This document shows, in pieces, positions 28,221 to 41,276 of a stretch of 64,000 nucleotides of DNA. The notes under the pieces were generated by a model. It was not told the DNA's origin. It saw only the letters and a list, made by a program, of their open reading frames with translations, and did no database searches. Source of the DNA: Paenibacillus terrigena DSM 21567 (lineage in GTDB: Bacteria; Bacillota; Bacilli; Paenibacillales; Paenibacillaceae). A program made the position numbers and the translations under genes. Location of the stretch: the NCBI RefSeq assembly GCF_000374845.1, contig NZ_KB895424.1, positions 1 to 64,000 of the forward strand, written 5' to 3'. Position 1 is the first letter of the stretch, and each line of letters begins with the position of its first letter.

Positions 28221-29192
28221 ATGATACAACTCATGAATATAGAAAAGCATTTTGCCGGTCAGACCGTCGTACACCCTCTATCCCTCACCATTCGCGAAGG
28301 CGAATTTTTGACATTGCTCGGGCCGAGCGGTTGCGGAAAGACGACGATTTTACGGATGATTGCTGGGTTTGAGCAACCTACAGTAGGTGAAATTTTTCTC
28401 GATGGTAAGGATGTTACAGAACTGCCGGCCAACAAGCGGGATTTGAACCTTGTATTTCAGCACTATGCTCTGTTCCCGCATATGACGGTGGAGCAGAATA
28501 TCCAATTTGGTCTCAAAATGAAGAAGATTGATGCTGCCGAACAGAAGGAACGAATTGGTGAAGCAATCCGATTAACACAGCTGACGCCTCTTGCGAAGCG
28601 TTATCCGCATCAATTATCTGGTGGTCAACAACAGCGGGTTGCGATTGCGCGTGCGATTGCGAACAAACCTCGCGTTCTTCTGTTGGATGAGCCGCTTGGC
28701 GCATTGGATCTACAGCTGCGTAAGAACCTGCAAGCCGAGCTGAAGCAATTACAGCGCAGCCTCGGCATCACATTCGTCTATGTAACGCATGATCAAGAAG
28801 AAGCGATGATGATGAGTGACCGCATTGTCATTATGAATAACGGGAAAATTGAGCAGATTGGCACGCCGAAGGAAATTTACAATCGACCGCAGACGTTGTT
28901 CGCAGCGACCTTTATTGGTGAGAACAATGTGTTCCATGAAGCGGAGCGGATGTTCGCGATTCGTCCTGAGAAGCTCAAGGCAGTTCGGGACAGGGAACAG
29001 AAGGCGAAGCGCAAAGGTATTATTCAAGATATTGTATACTTAGGTAACGTACACAAATTGATGGTTCATCTGAATGATGAACAGACGACCGTATCGATCT
29101 GTCTCGATTTCACAGACGAGGATGAATGGCAAATTGGCCAGCATATCGGTGTGGATTGGTTTGATGCGGATGAGGTGAATATCGGGTTATGA
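28221..29192 (+). CDS. potA: spermidine/putrescine ABC transporter ATP-binding protein
   Basis: ATPase of the polyamine importer. 323 residues: Walker [10 protein letters not shown] near 37, signature [10 protein letters not shown] near 133, DEPLGALD near 156, VTHDQEEA near 189, then a TOBE domain. The C-terminal part is a little shorter than in E. coli PotA. ATG 28221 is 9 nt after AAGGGG; ATG 28215 is too close. 4-nt overlap with potB. Confidence 0.93.
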   Translation: MIQLMNIEKHFAGQTVVHPLSLTIREGEFLTLLGPSGCGKTTILRMIAGFEQPTVGEIFLDGKDVTELPANKRDLNLVFQHYALFPHMTVEQNIQFGLKMKKIDAAEQKERIGEAIRLTQLTPLAKRYPHQLSGGQQQRVAIARAIANKPRVLLLDEPLGALDLQLRKNLQAELKQLQRSLGITFVYVTHDQEEAMMMSDRIVIMNNGKIEQIGTPKEIYNRPQTLFAATFIGENNVFHEAERMFAIRPEKLKAVRDREQKAKRKGIIQDIVYLGNVHKLMVHLNDEQTTVSICLDFTDEDEWQIGQHIGVDWFDADEVNIGL

Positions 29193-30040
29193 AAAAAACG
29201 AAATGGTTGATCTCCCCGGTAGTCCTCTGGCTAAGTTTGTTTCTGATTTTGCCGATGGCGATTGTGGTCGTCATTTCTTTTCTCGGACGCGATGAATTTG
29301 GGAATCTAGTGATCCAATTCAGTTTGGATAATTATGCACGGTTTTTCGACTCCCTCTATTTGGGGATCTACTGGGATACCATCGCGTTATCTGTTCTTAC
29401 GACATTGATCTGCGTCTTGATCAGCTATCCGCTTGCGTATTACATTGCAAATGCAGGACCGACAAGGCAAAAAATATGGCTTCTGTTCATTACGGTGCCA
29501 TTTTGGATAAATTTCCTAATCCGGACCTATGCTTGGGTCCTATTGCTGCGTTCTCAGGGTGTTGTCAATTCGTTCTTAATGGATATCGGAATCATTGATG
29601 AACCCTTGAAGATGTTGTATACAAAAGGCGCTGTGCTGCTGGGGATGGTCTATACATTCATTCCGTACATGGTGCTGCCGATTTATGTATCGCTTGAACA
29701 AATGGATCGCAAGCTGCTCGAAGCGGCGAGTGATCTGGGTGCTTCGCGTTGGCGCGCATTCTGGCATATTACATTACCTCAGACCAAATCCGGCATGATG
29801 ACCGGATCGGTGCTCGTATTCGTATCCACGGCAGGAATGTATGTGGTGACGGATATTCTCGGTGGTTCCAAATCGACGATGCTGAGTAATATTATTCAGA
29901 CCCAGTTCCTCGGGGCGAGGGATTGGCCGTTCGGCGCGGCGTTATCGGTTATATTCGCGATCACATCGCTGGTGTTGATCTACTTATTCAATATGGCACT
30001 CCGCTCACGCCATGAACGATCGAAGGAGGGACGAGCATGA
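29189..30040 (+). CDS. potB: spermidine/putrescine ABC transporter permease PotB
   Basis: First membrane subunit. 283 residues, six predicted helices, and the ABC-docking EAA loop [22 protein letters not shown] near 172. ATGA overlap with potA and 4-nt overlap with potC. Confidence 0.93.
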   Translation: MKKTKWLISPVVLWLSLFLILPMAIVVVISFLGRDEFGNLVIQFSLDNYARFFDSLYLGIYWDTIALSVLTTLICVLISYPLAYYIANAGPTRQKIWLLFITVPFWINFLIRTYAWVLLLRSQGVVNSFLMDIGIIDEPLKMLYTKGAVLLGMVYTFIPYMVLPIYVSLEQMDRKLLEAASDLGASRWRAFWHITLPQTKSGMMTGSVLVFVSTAGMYVVTDILGGSKSTMLSNIIQTQFLGARDWPFGAALSVIFAITSLVLIYLFNMALRSRHERSKEGRA

Positions 30041-30840
30041 AGCAGAAGACCAATCCATTACTATCGATTCACGCTTACCTGGTGATGGCGTTTATCTACT
30101 TGCCTGTGCTCATGATCCTTATCTTCTCGTTCAATAATTCGCGGATTAACAGTACGTGGGAAGGCTTTACGTTCAAATGGTATGGCTCGTTATTTCAGAA
30201 CCGTAACGTGATGGATGCATTAATGAACAGCTTGACGATCGCTTTTACTTCGACGGTAATTGCGACGGTACTCGGTACGGTAGCGGCTCTAGCCCTTCGT
30301 AATGCAGTTCGTAAGAGTAAGACGGTGCTCGGCATGCTCTATCTCCCCATCGTTGTACCGGATATTATTATGGGTTTATCGCTGCTCTTGCTCTTCAGTC
30401 AATTCCATTTCCCGCTGGGCAAATGGACGATTATTATTGCTCACGTCACGTTCAGCATCTCATATGTGTATGTGATCGTTGCATCGAGAATTTCAGGAAT
30501 GGGCAAACAATTAGAAGAGGCCGCGCAAGATTTGGGTGCCTCACCATGGCAGACGTTTCGTTACATTACATTACCTGCGATCTGGCCAGGGGTATTGGCT
30601 GGTGCGATTATGGCATTTACGTTGTCGATCGATGACTTCATGATTAGCTTCTTCGTGGCGGGGCCGGACTCGACGACATTGCCGATCTATATCTATGGGC
30701 TTGTCAAACGCGGAATTTCCCCGGAAATTAACGCATTATGTACGATTATGATTATTGTTAGTGTTGGATTGATTTTAATTGCGCAATGGTTGCAGAATAA
30801 AGGGAATCGGGGCAAGAAGGCTTCGACGCTTCCTTTTTAA
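30037..30840 (+). CDS. potC: spermidine/putrescine ABC transporter permease PotC
   Basis: Second membrane subunit. 267 residues, six helices, EAA loop LEEAAQDLGASPWQTFRYITLP near 160, and the PotC-typical SIDDFMISFFVAGP near 198. It overlaps potB by 4 nt; potD follows after 36 bp. Confidence 0.93.
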   Translation: MKQKTNPLLSIHAYLVMAFIYLPVLMILIFSFNNSRINSTWEGFTFKWYGSLFQNRNVMDALMNSLTIAFTSTVIATVLGTVAALALRNAVRKSKTVLGMLYLPIVVPDIIMGLSLLLLFSQFHFPLGKWTIIIAHVTFSISYVYVIVASRISGMGKQLEEAAQDLGASPWQTFRYITLPAIWPGVLAGAIMAFTLSIDDFMISFFVAGPDSTTLPIYIYGLVKRGISPEINALCTIMIIVSVGLILIAQWLQNKGNRGKKASTLPF

Positions 30841-30876
30841 TATTATGATTCTTTAAAGCAGAAAGGGGTAATACGA

Positions 30877-31929
30877 TTGAAAAAAATGAAATGGTTCGCG
30901 AGCACAGTCCTCGCTGGCGCAATGATCGCGACACTCGTCGTGACAGCAGGATGTTCTCAGAAGGAGACACTCAACTTATATAGCTGGGCTGATAATTTCG
31001 ATCCGGATGTCATTAAAGATTTCGAGAAGAAATATGACGTAACGGTCAATTATGCAGTGTTTGCGAATAATGAAGATTTGCTCGCCAAATTGAAGGCTGG
31101 CGGATCGAAGTATGATGTGATTCAGCCATCGGATTATATGGTTGCGACGATGATCCAGCAGGATCTGCTCGAGCCGCTCAATAAAGATAATATTCCGAAT
31201 TGGAACAATATATCGAGCCATTTCAAGAACCTTCCTTACGACAAAGATAATAAATACTCCATCGTCTATACATCCGGTGTCACGGGAATCGCATACAACA
31301 AGAAGTATGTGAAAGGCGAGATTACAAGCTGGTCCGACCTATGGAAACCAGAATTTAAAGATAAGGTCCTGTTGCTTGATGATATGCGTGAAGTGATTGG
31401 CATGGGCCTGAAGAAGAACGGATTCTCGAATAGCTCGACGAACGAGAATGAGATTAAAAAGTCTGTAGATGATATTAAACAACTGCTTCCGAGTGTATTG
31501 GCGTTTGACACCGATAATATTAAACAGAAGCTGATTGCGGAAGAAGGTTGGATCGGAACCGTATGGTCCGGCGATGCTGCTTATATTGCTGCTCAGAACC
31601 CGGATATTGCTTATGTGATTCCGAAAGAAGGCAGTACAATTTTCTCCGATAACTATGCGATTCCTAAAGGTGCGAAGAACAAAGATTTAGCGGAGAAATT
31701 CATTAACTTCATGCTGGATCCAGAAGTTAGTGCGAAGAACTATGAGTCCATCGGATACAGTGATCCCAATGAAAAAGCAAAACCGTTCCATAGCCCTGAG
31801 TATCAAGCGAATAAGATGATTAACCTAAGTAATGATGAGTTTGCACGTACCGAATGGTTGATGGATGTAGGTAAAACATTGCAAGTCTACGACCGCTACT
31901 GGACTGAAATCAAGAGCGGACGCGAATAA
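30877..31929 (+). CDS. potD: polyamine-binding lipoprotein PotD
   Basis: Extracellular substrate-binding lipoprotein of the importer. Start TTG 30877 with GAAAGGGG upstream; signal peptide with lipobox VTAGC (Cys26). LNLYSWADNFDPDVIKDFEKK near 32 and YDVIQPSDYMV near 80 are typical of the polyamine binder family (SBP_bac_8/PotD). 350 residues. Confidence 0.93.
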   Translation: MKKMKWFASTVLAGAMIATLVVTAGCSQKETLNLYSWADNFDPDVIKDFEKKYDVTVNYAVFANNEDLLAKLKAGGSKYDVIQPSDYMVATMIQQDLLEPLNKDNIPNWNNISSHFKNLPYDKDNKYSIVYTSGVTGIAYNKKYVKGEITSWSDLWKPEFKDKVLLLDDMREVIGMGLKKNGFSNSSTNENEIKKSVDDIKQLLPSVLAFDTDNIKQKLIAEEGWIGTVWSGDAAYIAAQNPDIAYVIPKEGSTIFSDNYAIPKGAKNKDLAEKFINFMLDPEVSAKNYESIGYSDPNEKAKPFHSPEYQANKMINLSNDEFARTEWLMDVGKTLQVYDRYWTEIKSGRE

Positions 31930-31961
31930 GGCGTTAACGATCAAAGAGGAGGCGTTCACCC

Positions 31962-33032
31962 ATGAAAAACGTATTGCGAACGATTACGCTTGTTGCTCTA
32001 TGCCTCGTATTTTTAATTCCAACTTCACATGCATCGGCGGCTACAGCGCCTTGGCAATCCGTGGCGACGCCAAATATTCAGATTACGCTGGATGGAGTTC
32101 CGCTGCTCAGCAAAGGGATTGTACAGGACGGTAGTACATATATTCCGCTTAACATCCTTGCGAAAGATCTGAAACTCGATACGGCTTATGATGCGAAGAA
32201 GAAAGTCATGCATGTAAAAGCAAAGGGTAAAGATGTTGTTATTCAAGTTAACCAGTATGCCGTCAATTCGATTGTGAATGGTCACGAATTATGGGATGCT
32301 TACGGACGCGTCCTCTTGAATGGCAGTAACTATGTGGCATTGAGTCTTCTGACGGATAACTTCGGCTACCATTCGACGTGGGATCCAAAGACGAAGTCCG
32401 TTCATTTGAAGACGATCCAAGAAAACGACATCATCTGGTCATCGAAGAAAATCAATGAGAATACCAAAGATGCGATTGTTAATGTACAATATCCGCAGGT
32501 AAGCGGGCTCACAAATGCGGAGGTTCAAGAGAAAATCAACACATTGTTCGCTTCGGAAGCGAAGAAGTATGTCGACACGGCCAAAGAGAGCTCGAAGGGG
32601 GCCTACGAAGAACTTGGGTTCAAATATGAATACACGTCGAATTATGATATCAAATATAATTCGAACCAAGTGATCAGCCTCTTATTCTCGAGTAATGAAT
32701 ATACAGGCGGCGCGCATGGCATGCCAGAGCAATGGTCTTATACCATCAATATTGATACTGGCGTCGTCTATACGCTGAATGATCTGTTCAAGCTTGTTCC
32801 GGATTACAAGCAAGTCATCAATGAAAAGATCAAAAAAGAGATTGCACCGATGTTGATGTACGATGCCAAATTCCAGAGCATTAACGAAGATACAACTTTC
32901 TATGTGAAAGACGAGGGTGTTGTGGTTTATTTCGGGGTGTATGAATATACGCCTTACGCAGCGGGATTCCCTGAATTCTATATTCCATTCCGTTCCGTAT
33001 CACCGAGCTTTGAAGGCAAGCTGCCTTTCTAG
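31962..33032 (+). CDS. secreted protein with copper-amine-oxidase-N-like and DUF3298 domains
   Basis: 356 residues with a signal peptide (cleavage near SHASA-AT). Residues 38-150 resemble the stalk (copper amine oxidase N-like) domain frequent in Paenibacillus surface proteins (ITLDGVPLLSKGIVQDGSTYIPL; VLLNGSNYVALSLL). Residues 165-350 match DUF4163/DUF3298 as in RsiV (EYTGGAHGMPEQWSYTINIDTG). RsiV binds lysozyme, but this protein has no anti-sigma or membrane segment, so it may be an extracellular sensor or inhibitor. AGGAGG precedes the ATG; it is 33 bp after potD and may be cotranscribed. Confidence 0.82.
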   Translation: MKNVLRTITLVALCLVFLIPTSHASAATAPWQSVATPNIQITLDGVPLLSKGIVQDGSTYIPLNILAKDLKLDTAYDAKKKVMHVKAKGKDVVIQVNQYAVNSIVNGHELWDAYGRVLLNGSNYVALSLLTDNFGYHSTWDPKTKSVHLKTIQENDIIWSSKKINENTKDAIVNVQYPQVSGLTNAEVQEKINTLFASEAKKYVDTAKESSKGAYEELGFKYEYTSNYDIKYNSNQVISLLFSSNEYTGGAHGMPEQWSYTINIDTGVVYTLNDLFKLVPDYKQVINEKIKKEIAPMLMYDAKFQSINEDTTFYVKDEGVVVYFGVYEYTPYAAGFPEFYIPFRSVSPSFEGKLPF

Positions 33033-33060
33033 AAGTTTTCGTGTGGTAGCTCATACAATA

Positions 33061-33092
33061 AAACCCCCATGCATTGGATGCATGGGGGTTTG
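33061..33092. terminator. bidirectional terminator between convergent genes
   Basis: Perfect stem AAACCCCCATGCAT / ATGCATGGGGGTTT with a 3-nt loop, A-rich on one side and T-rich on the other. It serves both the DUF3298 gene and clpP. Confidence 0.95.
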
Positions 33093-33108
33093 TCGTCTTG
33101 CGGTTAAC

Positions 33109-33690
33109 TTACAGCTTCTCAAGAACCTTGTCGACTAATCCGTATTCCGCAGCTTCATAAGCGCTCATGAAGTAGTCGCGGTCGGTATCCTTCTCGATAC
33201 GATCTAGCGGCTGACCACTGCGATCCGCAAGAATTTTGTTCAGATGATCACGCATCTTGATAATGCGTTTCGCGCGAATTTCAATATCGCTGGCTTGACC
33301 TTCTGCTCCACCTAATGGTTGATGGATCATGACTTCACTGTTCGGCAGTGCGAAGCGTTTGCCCTTCACCCCTGCTGTAAGCAAGAAGGCACCCATGGAA
33401 GCTGCCATACCGACGCAAATCGTCGATACATCCGGTTTAATGAATTGCATTGTATCGTAAATCGCCATACCTGCCGTAATCGATCCGCCCGGGCTATTGA
33501 TATACAGCGAGATGTCCTTCTCTGGATCTTCTGCTGCAAGGAATAGCATTTGCGCAATGATCGAATTAGCTACCACGTCATTAACGGGTGAGCCTAAGAA
33601 AATAATACGATCTTTCAACAGCCTTGAATAAATGTCATATGAACGTTCGCCGCGGTTCGTCTGTTCCACGACCATAGGAATGTAACTCAC
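33109..33690 (-). CDS. clpP: ATP-dependent Clp protease proteolytic subunit
   Basis: Serine protease forming the Clp degradation chamber with Clp ATPases. 193 residues: catalytic Ser98 in GMAASMG, His123 in MIHQPLGG, Asp near 172. Start GTG 33690, giving MSYIPMV, because AGAGGAGG lies just upstream; the longer frame from 33711 would contain the ribosome site. CtsR operator and promoter lie upstream. Confidence 0.97.
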   Translation of the reverse strand: MSYIPMVVEQTNRGERSYDIYSRLLKDRIIFLGSPVNDVVANSIIAQMLFLAAEDPEKDISLYINSPGGSITAGMAIYDTMQFIKPDVSTICVGMAASMGAFLLTAGVKGKRFALPNSEVMIHQPLGGAEGQASDIEIRAKRIIKMRDHLNKILADRSGQPLDRIEKDTDRDYFMSAYEAAEYGLVDKVLEKL

Positions 33691-33731
33691 AGAAAATCCT
33701 CCTCTACTCACATCGACTAGCTTTCCACCAA

Positions 33732-33771
33732 ATCATACTCCAAATCAGAACAAAAGTCAAAGATAGTCAAA
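33732..33771 (-). promoter_or_regulatory. clpP promoter with CtsR operator
   Basis: On the minus strand TTGACT (33755-33760), 17 bp, TATGAT (33732-33737). Overlapping the -35 is AGTCAAAGATAGTCAAA (33755-33771), a full match to the CtsR heptad repeat RGTCAAA-NAN-RGTCAAA. clpP is thus expected to be repressed by CtsR and induced by heat. Confidence 0.9.
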
Positions 33772-33781
33772 CTGGTGATAC

Positions 33782-33805
33782 AAAAAAAATCAGCCGAAGC
33801 TGATT
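33782..33805 (-). terminator. terminator of tRNA-Arg
   Basis: Minus-strand stem AATCAGC-TTCG-GCTGATT followed by a run of T. Confidence 0.88.
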
Positions 33806-33818
33806 CTGTGTGTATGTA

Positions 33819-33893
33819 TGGCGCGCCCGCTAGGAATCGAACCTAGATCTCAGGCTCCGGAGGCCTACGTCATATCCATTGGACCACGGGCGC
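33819..33893 (-). tRNA. tRNA-Arg(CCG)
   Basis: Acceptor stem GCGCCCG/CGGGCGC, anticodon loop CTCCGGA giving CCG, encoded CCA (plus-strand TGG at 33819-33821). It lies alone between clpP and cggR. Confidence 0.93.
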
Positions 33894-34067
33894 AAAAAGG
33901 ATAGCAAGGAGAATTATATGCTATAAATCATAGAATTGCAAGTCCTAATCTGAATATCATGAGAAAGCTTCTACCGAAATACACCCGAAGATAAGCTACC
34001 GAGTTAAAAAGGGATATTCCATGATGTATAAGTTTCTGTAAACATGTGAATTCTACATGCGGTACAC

Positions 34068-34096
34068 TTGCAAACTGCACTCGAAAGGGTTAAACT
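34068..34096 (+). promoter_or_regulatory. promoter of the cggR-glycolysis operon
   Basis: TTGCAA, exactly 17 bp, TAAACT. The predicted start near 34103 falls in the CggR operator. Confidence 0.7.
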
Positions 34097-34101
34097 AGGG
34101 G

Positions 34102-34137
34102 TGGGACTAAAAAGGTTTCCGTGGGACGTTTTCGGGC
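34102..34137 (+). promoter_or_regulatory. CggR operator
   Basis: Two TGGGAC half-sites (34102 and 34122) spaced 20 bp apart, the layout of the known CggR operator (CGGGACN6TGTCN4CGGGACN6TGTC). The right halves are poorly conserved. Its position at the transcription start fits a roadblock repressor relieved by fructose-1,6-bisphosphate. Confidence 0.75.
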
Positions 34138-34163
34138 CAACTAAGTTGCAGGAGTGGAAAGAA

Positions 34164-35210
34164 ATGCGGAAAATATTAGAGATAGAAAAGCAACTTCTGC
34201 CTGATCTCATGGAAATACTAAAAAAGAGATATGAAATCCTTCATCAAATCAAGCTGTCTGAGTTAGTCGGGCGCAGGACGCTGGCGACTTCCTTAGAGAT
34301 GACCGAGCGGGTACTGCGTGCAGAGACAGATTTATTAAAGACACAAGGACTCATTGAAATTGAGAGTGCAGGGATGCGCCTAAGTTCAGCCGGAGAGAAG
34401 CTGCTAGAGGACTTAGAATCCATTGTGAAAGAACTGTTCGGTCTAACAAATATGGAGGAGCGAATTCGCAAGTCTTTCGGTCTTCAGCAAGTGCTGATTG
34501 TACCGGGTGATTCGGATCGTTCGCCGCTTACGAAGCGAGACCTTGGTCTTGCAGCATGTAAAGTGCTTCGTAAAGTGATGGGTAAAGATGATGTCGTTGC
34601 TCTCACTGGCGGTTCCACACTGGCTCAGATGGCAGAACAGATGACTTCAACGACGCCGATGAAATCCAATTGGTTCGTGCCAGCTCGTGGTGGTTTAGGC
34701 GAGAGTCTTGATTATCAAGCCAACACCATCGCATCGAAGATGGCAAAACGTGTAGGTGCGCAATATCGATTACTGCATGTCCCGGATCTTCTCAGCGAAG
34801 AGGCATATCAGTCCTTGATGCAAGAACCGAATATTCTAGAGATTGTGGAGTTCATTCGGAAAGCTCGCATTGTCGTTCATGGGATTGGAGACGCCTTTGT
34901 GATGGCCAAACGAAGACGGGTCGATCAACAGATGGTGGATGCCCTAAGGCAGGAGGGTGCTCTAGCGGAAGCTTACGGGTACTATTTTGACCGACAAGGC
35001 AATGTGGTTCACAAGATGGTGTCCTTAGGACTTCGACTCGAAGAGATTCAAGAAATGGAACTCGTGATTGCCATTGCTGGCGGTGCTAGCAAAGGAGCAG
35101 CGATTCATTCCGTCTTGAAATTCGGGCGAGAGAATGTGCTCATTATTGATGAAGGTGCAGCGCTTGAAATCATTCGATTGATGGATGCAGAAGAACAAGA
35201 AGTAAGTTAA
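34164..35210 (+). CDS. cggR: central glycolytic genes regulator CggR
   Basis: SorC/DeoR-family repressor of the glycolytic operon. 348 residues: N-terminal helix-turn-helix about 25-70 (ELVGRRTLATSLEMTERVLRAE) and a C-terminal sugar-phosphate-binding domain (VVALTGGSTLAQMAEQM near 154; GIGDAFVMAKRR near 240; AIAGGASKGAAIHSVLK near 304). ATG 34164 follows AGGAG and matches the family N-terminus; the longer frame would include the operator. Confidence 0.94.
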   Translation: MRKILEIEKQLLPDLMEILKKRYEILHQIKLSELVGRRTLATSLEMTERVLRAETDLLKTQGLIEIESAGMRLSSAGEKLLEDLESIVKELFGLTNMEERIRKSFGLQQVLIVPGDSDRSPLTKRDLGLAACKVLRKVMGKDDVVALTGGSTLAQMAEQMTSTTPMKSNWFVPARGGLGESLDYQANTIASKMAKRVGAQYRLLHVPDLLSEEAYQSLMQEPNILEIVEFIRKARIVVHGIGDAFVMAKRRRVDQQMVDALRQEGALAEAYGYYFDRQGNVVHKMVSLGLRLEEIQEMELVIAIAGGASKGAAIHSVLKFGRENVLIIDEGAALEIIRLMDAEEQEVS

Positions 35211-35233
35211 CAATGTTGTGGTCTTGACGAGCC

Positions 35234-35250
35234 CTCAGGTTTGTCTTGAG
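35234..35250 (+). other. small hairpin just upstream of gapA
   Basis: CTCAGG-TTTGT-CTTGAG in the 72-bp cggR-gapA gap. In Bacillus a cut near the end of cggR leaves gapA mRNA with a protective 5' stem-loop, and this hairpin could do the same. Confidence 0.45.
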
Positions 35251-35282
35251 TATATATAAATTAATTTTAGGAGGAATCATCA

Positions 35283-36293
35283 ATGGTTAAAGTTGGTATT
35301 AATGGTTTTGGACGTATTGGACGCCTTGCTTTCCGCCGTATTCAAGCAGTAGAAGGTATCGAAGTGGTAGCAATCAATGACTTGACAGACGCTAAAATGT
35401 TAGCTCATTTGTTGAAATATGATACAACTCAAGGTCAATTCCAAGGAAACGTTGAAGTACATGAAGGATTCTTCAAAGTAAACGGTAAAGACGTTAAAGT
35501 TCTTGCGAACCGTAACCCTGAAGAATTACCATGGGGCGAGCTTGGCGTAGACATCGTTCTTGAATGTACTGGATTCTTCACAACCAAAGAAGCTGCTGAG
35601 AAACACATCAAAGCAGGCGCTAAAAAGGTTGTTATCTCCGCTCCAGCAACTGGCGATATGAAAACAATCGTATACAACGTAAACCATGAAATTCTTGATG
35701 GTACAGAGACAGTTATCTCTGGCGCATCTTGCACAACAAACTGCCTAGCTCCAATGGCAAAAGTATTGCAAGACAAATTCGGTATCATTGAAGGCTTGAT
35801 GACAACAATCCACGCTTATACAGGCGACCAAAATACACTTGATGCTCCGCATGCGAAAGGTGACTTCCGTCGCGCTCGTGCAGCAGCTGAGAATATCATC
35901 CCTAACACAACAGGCGCAGCAAAAGCAATCGGTCTTGTTATCCCTGAACTTCAAGGTAAACTTGACGGTGCAGCACAACGTGTTCCTGTAGCAACAGGTT
36001 CCTTGACTGAGCTTGTAACTGTTCTTGATGCAAAAGTAACAGCTGACGAGATCAACGCTGCAATGAAAGCTGCTTCTGACCCAGCAACTTATGGCTACAC
36101 AGAAGACGAAATCGTATCTTCCGATATCAAAGGTATGACTTTCGGTTCCTTGTTCGACGCAACACAAACAAAAGTATTGACAGTTGGCGACAAGCAATTG
36201 GTTAAAACAGTAGCTTGGTACGACAATGAAATGTCCTACACAGCGCAATTGATCCGTACGTTGGAATATTTCGCTAAACTAGCTACGAAGTAA
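35283..36293 (+). CDS. gapA: glyceraldehyde-3-phosphate dehydrogenase
   Basis: NAD-dependent glycolytic enzyme. 336 residues: NAD fold [14 protein letters not shown] near 6, catalytic Cys in [13 protein letters not shown] near 148-160, YDNEMSY near 313. Strong AGGAGG. Codon use is strongly biased as in highly expressed genes. Confidence 0.98.
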   Translation: MVKVGINGFGRIGRLAFRRIQAVEGIEVVAINDLTDAKMLAHLLKYDTTQGQFQGNVEVHEGFFKVNGKDVKVLANRNPEELPWGELGVDIVLECTGFFTTKEAAEKHIKAGAKKVVISAPATGDMKTIVYNVNHEILDGTETVISGASCTTNCLAPMAKVLQDKFGIIEGLMTTIHAYTGDQNTLDAPHAKGDFRRARAAAENIIPNTTGAAKAIGLVIPELQGKLDGAAQRVPVATGSLTELVTVLDAKVTADEINAAMKAASDPATYGYTEDEIVSSDIKGMTFGSLFDATQTKVLTVGDKQLVKTVAWYDNEMSYTAQLIRTLEYFAKLATK

Positions 36294-36314
36294 TAGCGGT
36301 TGTAGCATGATTGT

Positions 36315-36350
36315 AGAGCGGAAACAGTTCATAATTGTTTCCGCTCTTTA
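36315..36350 (+). terminator. hairpin between gapA and pgk (partial terminator)
   Basis: Stem AGAGCGGAAACA / TGTTTCCGCTCT, but only TTTA follows. Likely partial termination or 3' protection, giving more gapA than downstream mRNA. Confidence 0.7.
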
Positions 36351-36378
36351 ACTAATATGTGTTTGGAGGAACCGACGA

Positions 36379-37560
36379 ATGAACAAGAAGAGTGTACGTG
36401 ATGTAGAAGTAACTGGTAAACGCGTATTTGTCCGTGTCGATTTTAACGTGCCATTAGAAGACGGTAAAATTACGGACGACACACGCATTCGTGAAACCCT
36501 GCCTACGATCAAATATTTGATCGAGAACGGTGCAAAAGTTATTCTAGCAAGTCACATGGGCCGTCCAAAAGGTCAGTTCGTGGATTCAATGCGTCTAACA
36601 CCAGCTGCGGTTCGTCTTAGCGAATTGCTAGGCAAACCAGTAGTTAAAGCAGACGAAGCGATTGGCGATGCGGTTAAAGCACAAATCGCTGAGCTCAAAG
36701 ACGGCGATGTATTGCTTCTTGAGAACGTTCGTTTCTACGCAGGTGAAGAGAAGAATGATCCGGAACTCGCGAAAGAATTTGCATCCCTTGCAGATTTGTT
36801 CGTGAATGACGCATTCGGCGCTGCTCACCGTGCGCATGCTTCGACAGCAGGTATTGCTGCATACTTACCAGCCGTTTCCGGACTTCTGATGGAGAAAGAG
36901 TTGAACGTACTAGGTAAAGCATTGCTGAACCCTGAGCGTCCATTCACAGCGATTGTCGGCGGATCGAAAGTGAAAGATAAAATCGATGTTATCAACAAAA
37001 TGCTCGAAATTGCTGACAACGTATTGATCGGTGGCGGACTTGCTTACACATTCCTCAAAGCACAAGGTCACGAAATCGGCAAATCGCTCTGCGATAACGA
37101 GAAATTAGAAACAGCGCTTGGATTTATCGAGAAAGCCAAACAACTTGGCAAAAACTTCATGATTCCAGTGGATTACGTTGTAACGGACGATTTCAGTGCA
37201 GATGCCAATACGAAGATCGTTGATGTTGACGGCATTCCAGCAGACTGGGAAGGTATCGATATCGGACCGAAAACGCGTGAGCTTTATGCAGACGTGATCA
37301 AGAATTCGAAGCTCATTGTATGGAACGGACCTATGGGCGTATTCGAAATCGAGCCATTCTCCCACGGTACGCGTGCGGTTGCACAAGCTTGTGCAGAAAC
37401 AGCGGGCTACACGGTCATTGGCGGCGGTGATTCTGCAGCAGCAGCAGAGAAATTCCATTTGGCAGACAAAATGGACCATATCTCAACTGGCGGCGGCGCA
37501 TCTCTTGAGTTCATGGAAGGCAAGAAACTTCCAGGCGTTGAAGCGCTTAACGATAAATAA
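36379..37560 (+). CDS. pgk: phosphoglycerate kinase
   Basis: Makes ATP from 1,3-bisphosphoglycerate. 393 residues: [19 protein letters not shown] near 20, SHMGRPKG near 62, [11 protein letters not shown] near 150, VGGSKVKDK near 195, [12 protein letters not shown] near 345. Confidence 0.98.
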   Translation: MNKKSVRDVEVTGKRVFVRVDFNVPLEDGKITDDTRIRETLPTIKYLIENGAKVILASHMGRPKGQFVDSMRLTPAAVRLSELLGKPVVKADEAIGDAVKAQIAELKDGDVLLLENVRFYAGEEKNDPELAKEFASLADLFVNDAFGAAHRAHASTAGIAAYLPAVSGLLMEKELNVLGKALLNPERPFTAIVGGSKVKDKIDVINKMLEIADNVLIGGGLAYTFLKAQGHEIGKSLCDNEKLETALGFIEKAKQLGKNFMIPVDYVVTDDFSADANTKIVDVDGIPADWEGIDIGPKTRELYADVIKNSKLIVWNGPMGVFEIEPFSHGTRAVAQACAETAGYTVIGGGDSAAAAEKFHLADKMDHISTGGGASLEFMEGKKLPGVEALNDK

Positions 37561-37589
37561 GATCAGTACTCCTTAGGTGGGGAAAATAG

Positions 37590-38360
<771 letters not shown>

Positions 38361-39899
38361 ATGACAGCACCTAAACCGGTAGCACTGATTATCCTCGATG
38401 GTTTTGGGCTTAGTGACAACTTGGTGGGTAACGCCGTTGCACAAGCGAATAAGCCGAATTTTGACCGGTACTGGTCGACTTACCCTCACACAACGCTTAC
38501 GGCTTGTGGTGAAGCGGTAGGGCTTCCTGAAGGTCAAATGGGGAACTCGGAAGTAGGTCACTTGAACATCGGCGCAGGCCGGATCGTGTATCAAGATTTG
38601 ACTCGTATTTCCAAATCGATTCGTGATGGCGAATTTTTCGATAACGAGACGCTGATTAAAGCCGTTCGTCATGCGAAAAATAACGATAAAAAATTGCATA
38701 TCTATGGATTGTTGTCCGATGGCGGCGTGCACAGTCACATCAGCCACTTGTTCGCTATGCTAGAGTTGTGCAAAAAAGAAGAATTCAACAACGTATTTAT
38801 CCACGCTTTCTTAGATGGACGCGATGTATCGCCAGATAGCGCGAAAGGCTATATGGAACAATTGATCGCGAAAATTCAGGAGCTTGGCGTTGGTACAATC
38901 GCAACGGTTCAAGGCCGTTACTATGCGATGGACCGCGATAAGCGTTGGGAGCGTACGGAGAAATCCTACCGCGCGATGGTATATGGCGAAGGCCCGAAAT
39001 ACCAAGACCCGCTCAAAGCGATCGTTGAGTCTTATGAAAAATCGGTATTCGACGAGTTCGTCATGCCAACGGTTATCGTGGATGAGAACGAACAGCCTGT
39101 AGGTTTGATGGAGTCGGAAGATTCCGTTATCTTCTTGAACTTCCGTCCAGACCGTGCGATTCAATTGTCCCAAGTATTCACGAACGCGGACTTCCGCGGA
39201 TTTGATCGTGGGGATAAAGCACCGAAGAACTTACACTATGTATGTCTAACGATGTTCAGCGAGAGTGTAGACGGATTCGTCGCATACTCACCGAAGAACC
39301 TTGATAATACACTTGGCGAAGTGCTCGTTCAGAACAACAAGAAACAACTTCGTATCGCTGAGACCGAGAAATATCCGCACGTTACGTTCTTTTTCAGTGG
39401 CGGACGTGACAAGGAATTGGAAGGCGAGACACGTATCCTGATCCCTTCACCGAAAGTTGCAACGTATGACTTGCAGCCTGAGATGAGTGCAGCAGAAGTT
39501 GCAGCAGCAGCGGTGGCTGAGATCGAAGCGGAGCGTCAAGATTGCATTATCTTGAACTTTGCGAACCCGGATATGGTGGGTCACTCCGGTATGCTCGAGC
39601 CGACGATCAAAGCAGTTGAAGCAACGGATGAGTGCCTTGGTAAAGTGGTTGATGCTGTCATCGCAAAAGGCGGTGTAGCCATCATTATCGCGGACCATGG
39701 TAATGCCGAAGTTGAGATCGACGCGAATGGCCGTCCACATACCGCGCATACGACGAACCCGGTTCCTTGTATCGTGACTACGAAAGATGTTACGCTAAGA
39801 GAAGGCGGGATTTTGGCGGACGTGGCTCCGACCATTCTTGACCTGATGCAATTGAACAAGCCGGAAGAAATGACGGGCACAACAATTGTAAATAAGTAA
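38361..39899 (+). CDS. gpmI: 2,3-bisphosphoglycerate-independent phosphoglycerate mutase
   Basis: Mn-dependent mutase of the alkaline phosphatase superfamily. 512 residues: metal motif LIILDGFG near 9, catalytic Ser in [14 protein letters not shown] near 61, DGRDVSPDS near 153, NFRPDRA near 258, [12 protein letters not shown] near 402, IIADHGNAE near 442. It starts at the base after the tpiA stop. Confidence 0.97.
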   Translation: MTAPKPVALIILDGFGLSDNLVGNAVAQANKPNFDRYWSTYPHTTLTACGEAVGLPEGQMGNSEVGHLNIGAGRIVYQDLTRISKSIRDGEFFDNETLIKAVRHAKNNDKKLHIYGLLSDGGVHSHISHLFAMLELCKKEEFNNVFIHAFLDGRDVSPDSAKGYMEQLIAKIQELGVGTIATVQGRYYAMDRDKRWERTEKSYRAMVYGEGPKYQDPLKAIVESYEKSVFDEFVMPTVIVDENEQPVGLMESEDSVIFLNFRPDRAIQLSQVFTNADFRGFDRGDKAPKNLHYVCLTMFSESVDGFVAYSPKNLDNTLGEVLVQNNKKQLRIAETEKYPHVTFFFSGGRDKELEGETRILIPSPKVATYDLQPEMSAAEVAAAAVAEIEAERQDCIILNFANPDMVGHSGMLEPTIKAVEATDECLGKVVDAVIAKGGVAIIIADHGNAEVEIDANGRPHTAHTTNPVPCIVTTKDVTLREGGILADVAPTILDLMQLNKPEEMTGTTIVNK

Positions 39900-39934
39900 T
39901 TTAAATTAAAATGAATCATCTAAAAGGAGTGTAA

Positions 39935-41227
<1,293 letters not shown>

Positions 41228-41241
41228 TTGATTTTCTATTA

Positions 41242-41276
41242 AAGGGGTTAGCCAGGTGACTGGTTAGCCCTTTTTG
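41242..41276 (+). terminator. terminator of the glycolytic operon
   Basis: Stem AAGGGGTTAGCCAG / CTGGTTAGCCCTT with one bulge and two G-T pairs, followed by TTTTT. Confidence 0.9.

Noticed and set aside
35435-36248. Minus-strand open frames over gapA (and similar ones over pgk, gpmI and eno)
   Set aside because: Shadows of strongly biased codon use in glycolytic genes; they start without ribosome sites and contain no domains.
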